This document shows positions 38,811 to 40,928 of a stretch of DNA of 40,928 nucleotides, one piece after another; within the stretch, counting starts at the first letter, position 1; every line of letters begins with the position of its first letter. Under the pieces are notes generated by a model. The model did not search any database and was not told where the DNA came from. It saw only the letters and a program-made list of their open reading frames with translations. Where the stretch lies: contig CAKVOK010000029.1 in assembly GCA_934792465.1 (NCBI GenBank), forward strand, positions 1 through 40,928, written 5' to 3'. This DNA comes from an uncultured Clostridia bacterium (GTDB lineage: Bacteria; Bacillota; Clostridia; RUG12999). The position numbers were made by a program, and so were the translations under genes.

Positions 38811-40692
38811 ACGAGGTTTCGGAAAACAAAAACCGAAAGATATTAAGAAAACCATGAACAGACTTTTATCTTATCTCGGAGCTTCGCACAAAATACAGCT
38901 CGCCGTTGTGCTTGTCTGTATCATAATCAGTTCGATTGCCTCCGTTATAGGCTCGATGTTCATAAAAACACTGATAGACACTTATATAGCACCCCTGCTT
39001 TCGCAGACAAATCCGTCATACGCCGGATTGCTTAAAGCTATAACAATGCTCGGCACGTTCTACGTTATCGGCATATTCTCCACGTGGCTGTACAATTTCC
39101 TTATGGTAGGCATATCGCAGGGCGTGCTCAGAGAAATCCGAGATGATATGTTCGCACATATGCAGACTCTGCCGGTTAAATATTTCGATACGCACACATT
39201 CGGCGATATAATGAGCCACTACACCAACGATACCGATACCCTGCGACAGATGATTTCGCAGAGTATACCGCAGCTGTTTTCCTCGGCAATAACGATAATA
39301 TCGGTATTCTTTGCAATGATATTTACAAGCGTTCCGCTTACGCTGCTTGTACTTATAACGATTTTCTTTATGATGAAAATCGCAAAGCTTGTAACTTCAA
39401 AATGCTCGACGTTCTTCATTCGTCAGCAGAAATCCATAGGTACGCTGAACGGATTTATCGACGAGATGATTTCGGGACAAAAGGTTATAAAGGTATTCTG
39501 CCACGAAGAAGCTTCAAAAGAGCAGTTCGACAAGCTGAACAATGAACTTTGCTTCGATGCAACGCAGGCTAATAAATATGCAAATATTCTTATGCCTATC
39601 ATGGGAAATCTGGGACATTTCCTCTATGTGCTCATAGCACTTGTCGGAGGAATCCTCACCGTGAGCAATATTTCCTTTGTATCAATAGGTACAATAGCCT
39701 CGTTCCTGCTGCTTTCAAAGAGCTTTACAATGCCGATAAGCAACATTTCTCAGCAGGTAAACTCCGTTGTTATGGCACTTGCCGGTGCCGAACGAATATT
39801 CGACCTCATGGACGAACAGCCGGAGCAGGACAACGGATATGTTACTCTCGTAAATGCCAAACGAGGCGCAAACGGCGAGATTGAGGAAAGCGAAAAGCGT
39901 ACCGGCATGTGGGCATGGAAGCATCCGCATCAAGACGGCAGCACAACATATACGGAGCTTACAGGCGATGTTGTGCTTGACAGGGTGGATTTCGGATATT
40001 CGGAAGAAAAAATCGTGCTTCACGATATATCGATACACGCCAATCCGGGGCAAAAAATAGCTTTCGTCGGCGCAACCGGCGCAGGCAAAACCACGATAAC
40101 CAATCTTATAAACAGGTTTTACGACATTGCGGACGGAAAGATACGATATGACGGAATAAATATAAATAAAATCAAAAAAGGCGATTTGCGCCGTTCTCTC
40201 GGAATAGTGCTTCAGGACGTAAACCTCTTCACGGGTACGGTAATGGAAAACATACGCTACGGCAAGCTTGACGCAACGGACGAAGAAGTATATGCGGCGG
40301 CACGCCTTGCCGGTGCGGACAGCTTCATACGCCGTTTGCCGAACGGCTATGATACAGTGCTTTCGGGCAGCGGCAGCGGTCTTTCACAGGGACAGTGCCA
40401 GCTTCTTTCCATAGCACGTGCCGCAGTCGCCGACCCGCCGGTTATGATTCTCGATGAGGCGACATCTTCCATAGATACGAGAACGGAAGCGATTGTTCAA
40501 AAAGGCATGGATTCACTGATGAAAAACCGTACCGTATTCGTTATTGCGCACAGGCTCTCCACCGTACAAAATTCCGACCTTATCATGGTGCTTGACCACG
40601 GCAGGATAACGGAATGCGGCAGCCATGACGAGCTTATCGCCAAGCGAGGAAGCTATTATCAGCTTTATACCGGTGCATTTGAGCTTGAATAA
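38791..40692 (+). CDS. ABC exporter half-transporter, catalytically competent subunit
   Basis: 633-aa partner. ATG at 38791 with AAAGGAG upstream, inside the end of the first subunit. Membrane domain ~40-345, ATPase domain ~395-633. Walker A GATGAGKTT (427-435), Walker B with catalytic Glu556 (VMILDEATSSID) and switch His587 (VIAHRLSTV) are intact, but the signature is LSQGQ instead of LSGGQ. An insert of about 40 residues before the ATPase domain (KRGANGEIEESEKRTGMWAW) is typical of this subfamily. The intact Glu/His here and the intact signature of the partner form the working ATP site; LSQGQ faces the partner's degenerate half. Confidence 0.95.
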   Translation: MPGPMNRRGFGKQKPKDIKKTMNRLLSYLGASHKIQLAVVLVCIIISSIASVIGSMFIKTLIDTYIAPLLSQTNPSYAGLLKAITMLGTFYVIGIFSTWLYNFLMVGISQGVLREIRDDMFAHMQTLPVKYFDTHTFGDIMSHYTNDTDTLRQMISQSIPQLFSSAITIISVFFAMIFTSVPLTLLVLITIFFMMKIAKLVTSKCSTFFIRQQKSIGTLNGFIDEMISGQKVIKVFCHEEASKEQFDKLNNELCFDATQANKYANILMPIMGNLGHFLYVLIALVGGILTVSNISFVSIGTIASFLLLSKSFTMPISNISQQVNSVVMALAGAERIFDLMDEQPEQDNGYVTLVNAKRGANGEIEESEKRTGMWAWKHPHQDGSTTYTELTGDVVLDRVDFGYSEEKIVLHDISIHANPGQKIAFVGATGAGKTTITNLINRFYDIADGKIRYDGININKIKKGDLRRSLGIVLQDVNLFTGTVMENIRYGKLDATDEEVYAAARLAGADSFIRRLPNGYDTVLSGSGSGLSQGQCQLLSIARAAVADPPVMILDEATSSIDTRTEAIVQKGMDSLMKNRTVFVIAHRLSTVQNSDLIMVLDHGRITECGSHDELIAKRGSYYQLYTGAFELE

Positions 40693-40705
40693 ACACGATT
40701 GATTA

Positions 40706-40772
40706 TAAAGGGGGTGTTGCAAAACGAAATTGTTTTGCAGCACCCTCTTTTGGGGTTTTAGAAAAATAGTGC
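40706..40772 (+). repeat. Repeat module including an intrinsic terminator (copy 2)
   Basis: Same 67-bp unit as 8633-8699, with two differences. The terminator stem GGGTGTTGCAAAAC / GTTTTGCAGCACCC (40712-40725 / 40732-40745) ends the ABC operon. The tail continues with AGAATGGACAAACTGA, shared with the inverted copy at 28347-28380. Confidence 0.85.
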
Positions 40773-40790
40773 AGAATGGACAAACTGAGC

Positions 40791-40928
40791 AAAAGCAAGG
40801 CTACGTCCTTGCTTTTGGTACCCGATTGCGTCAGGCAATCGGAAACCGAACCCTTGATGCCTTATGACGGACAATTTTTGCCCTTTTCGGCTTGTCATCC
40901 TCGAAAGGCGGTAGCCTTACTTCGTCTT
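40791..40928. repeat. Serial hairpins at the window end
   Basis: AAAAGCAAGG-ctacgt-CCTTGCTTTT (40791-40816), CCGATTGC-gtcag-GCAATCGG (40822-40842) and AAGGC-ggta-GCCTT (40905-40918) follow one another with no supported gene. They extend the repeat module after the ABC operon and may be part of a larger repeat continuing beyond the window. Confidence 0.5.

Overview
The window looks like a chromosomal piece of a low-to-mid GC Gram-positive anaerobe of the class Clostridia, probably a gut organism. Reasons: the FabK-type fatty-acid operon layout, the YajC/SecDF cluster, an anaerobe-type flavodiiron protein, a GH127 arabinofuranosidase, very regular sigma-A promoters (TTGACA, 17 bp, TATAAT, often with an extended TGn), frequent TTG/GTG starts, and strong AGGAGG ribosome sites. 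No rRNA, tRNA or CRISPR array was seen. The genus cannot be told from the sequence alone.

Layout. 1-2576: C-terminal end of an Rhs/YD-repeat toxin with a His/Asn-Cys toxin domain, then two membrane-anchored small proteins that may be immunity proteins. 2691-5687: a secreted stalk-domain protein and an AMP-forming acyl-CoA synthetase. 5751-6252: a structured non-coding RNA with its own promoter and terminator (6S-like), and a small palindromic element. 6257-6964 (minus): a PemK/MazF-like protein preceded by a 49-aa gene and an unusual promoter with triple 8-bp repeats. 7146-8680: citrate synthase. 8966-11623 and 11681-12616 (minus): secD-secF-small membrane protein, and yajC-TIGR04086-type membrane protein. 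12646-16992 (minus): mfd and pth. 17004-25115 (minus): a complete elongation/initiation set for type II fatty-acid synthesis (fabH, acpP, fabK, fabD, fabG, fabF, fabZ, accD, accA) without accB/accC, headed by a TetR regulator; three matching palindromes mark the probable operators.

25158-25470 is the most striking locus. It encodes a 24-residue hydrophobic peptide with a strong promoter and ribosome site. A convergent antisense promoter faces it, and long-range inverted repeats join its mRNA ends. It has the architecture of a type I toxin-antitoxin system and is too short for ordinary gene calling. 25486-28168: an AraC regulator and a GH127 enzyme driven by two interlocking symmetric promoters. 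28164-28525: a 360-bp patch of dispersed repeats and long palindromes. 28519-30412: a four-domain flavodiiron protein. 30411-30996: an XRE regulator divergent from the decayed start of a SLOG-family gene that kept its promoter and operator. 31020-33900 (minus): response regulator, histidine kinase and a small conserved protein. 34071-36488 (minus): a metallophosphoesterase and a sodium/amino-acid symporter. 36566-40692: a MarR-controlled heterodimeric ABC exporter with one degenerate ATP site. 40706-40928: a second copy of the terminator repeat seen after citrate synthase, followed by serial hairpins.

Many true starts lie inside longer open frames. They were chosen from ribosome-site spacing, and where possible from the position of the promoter.
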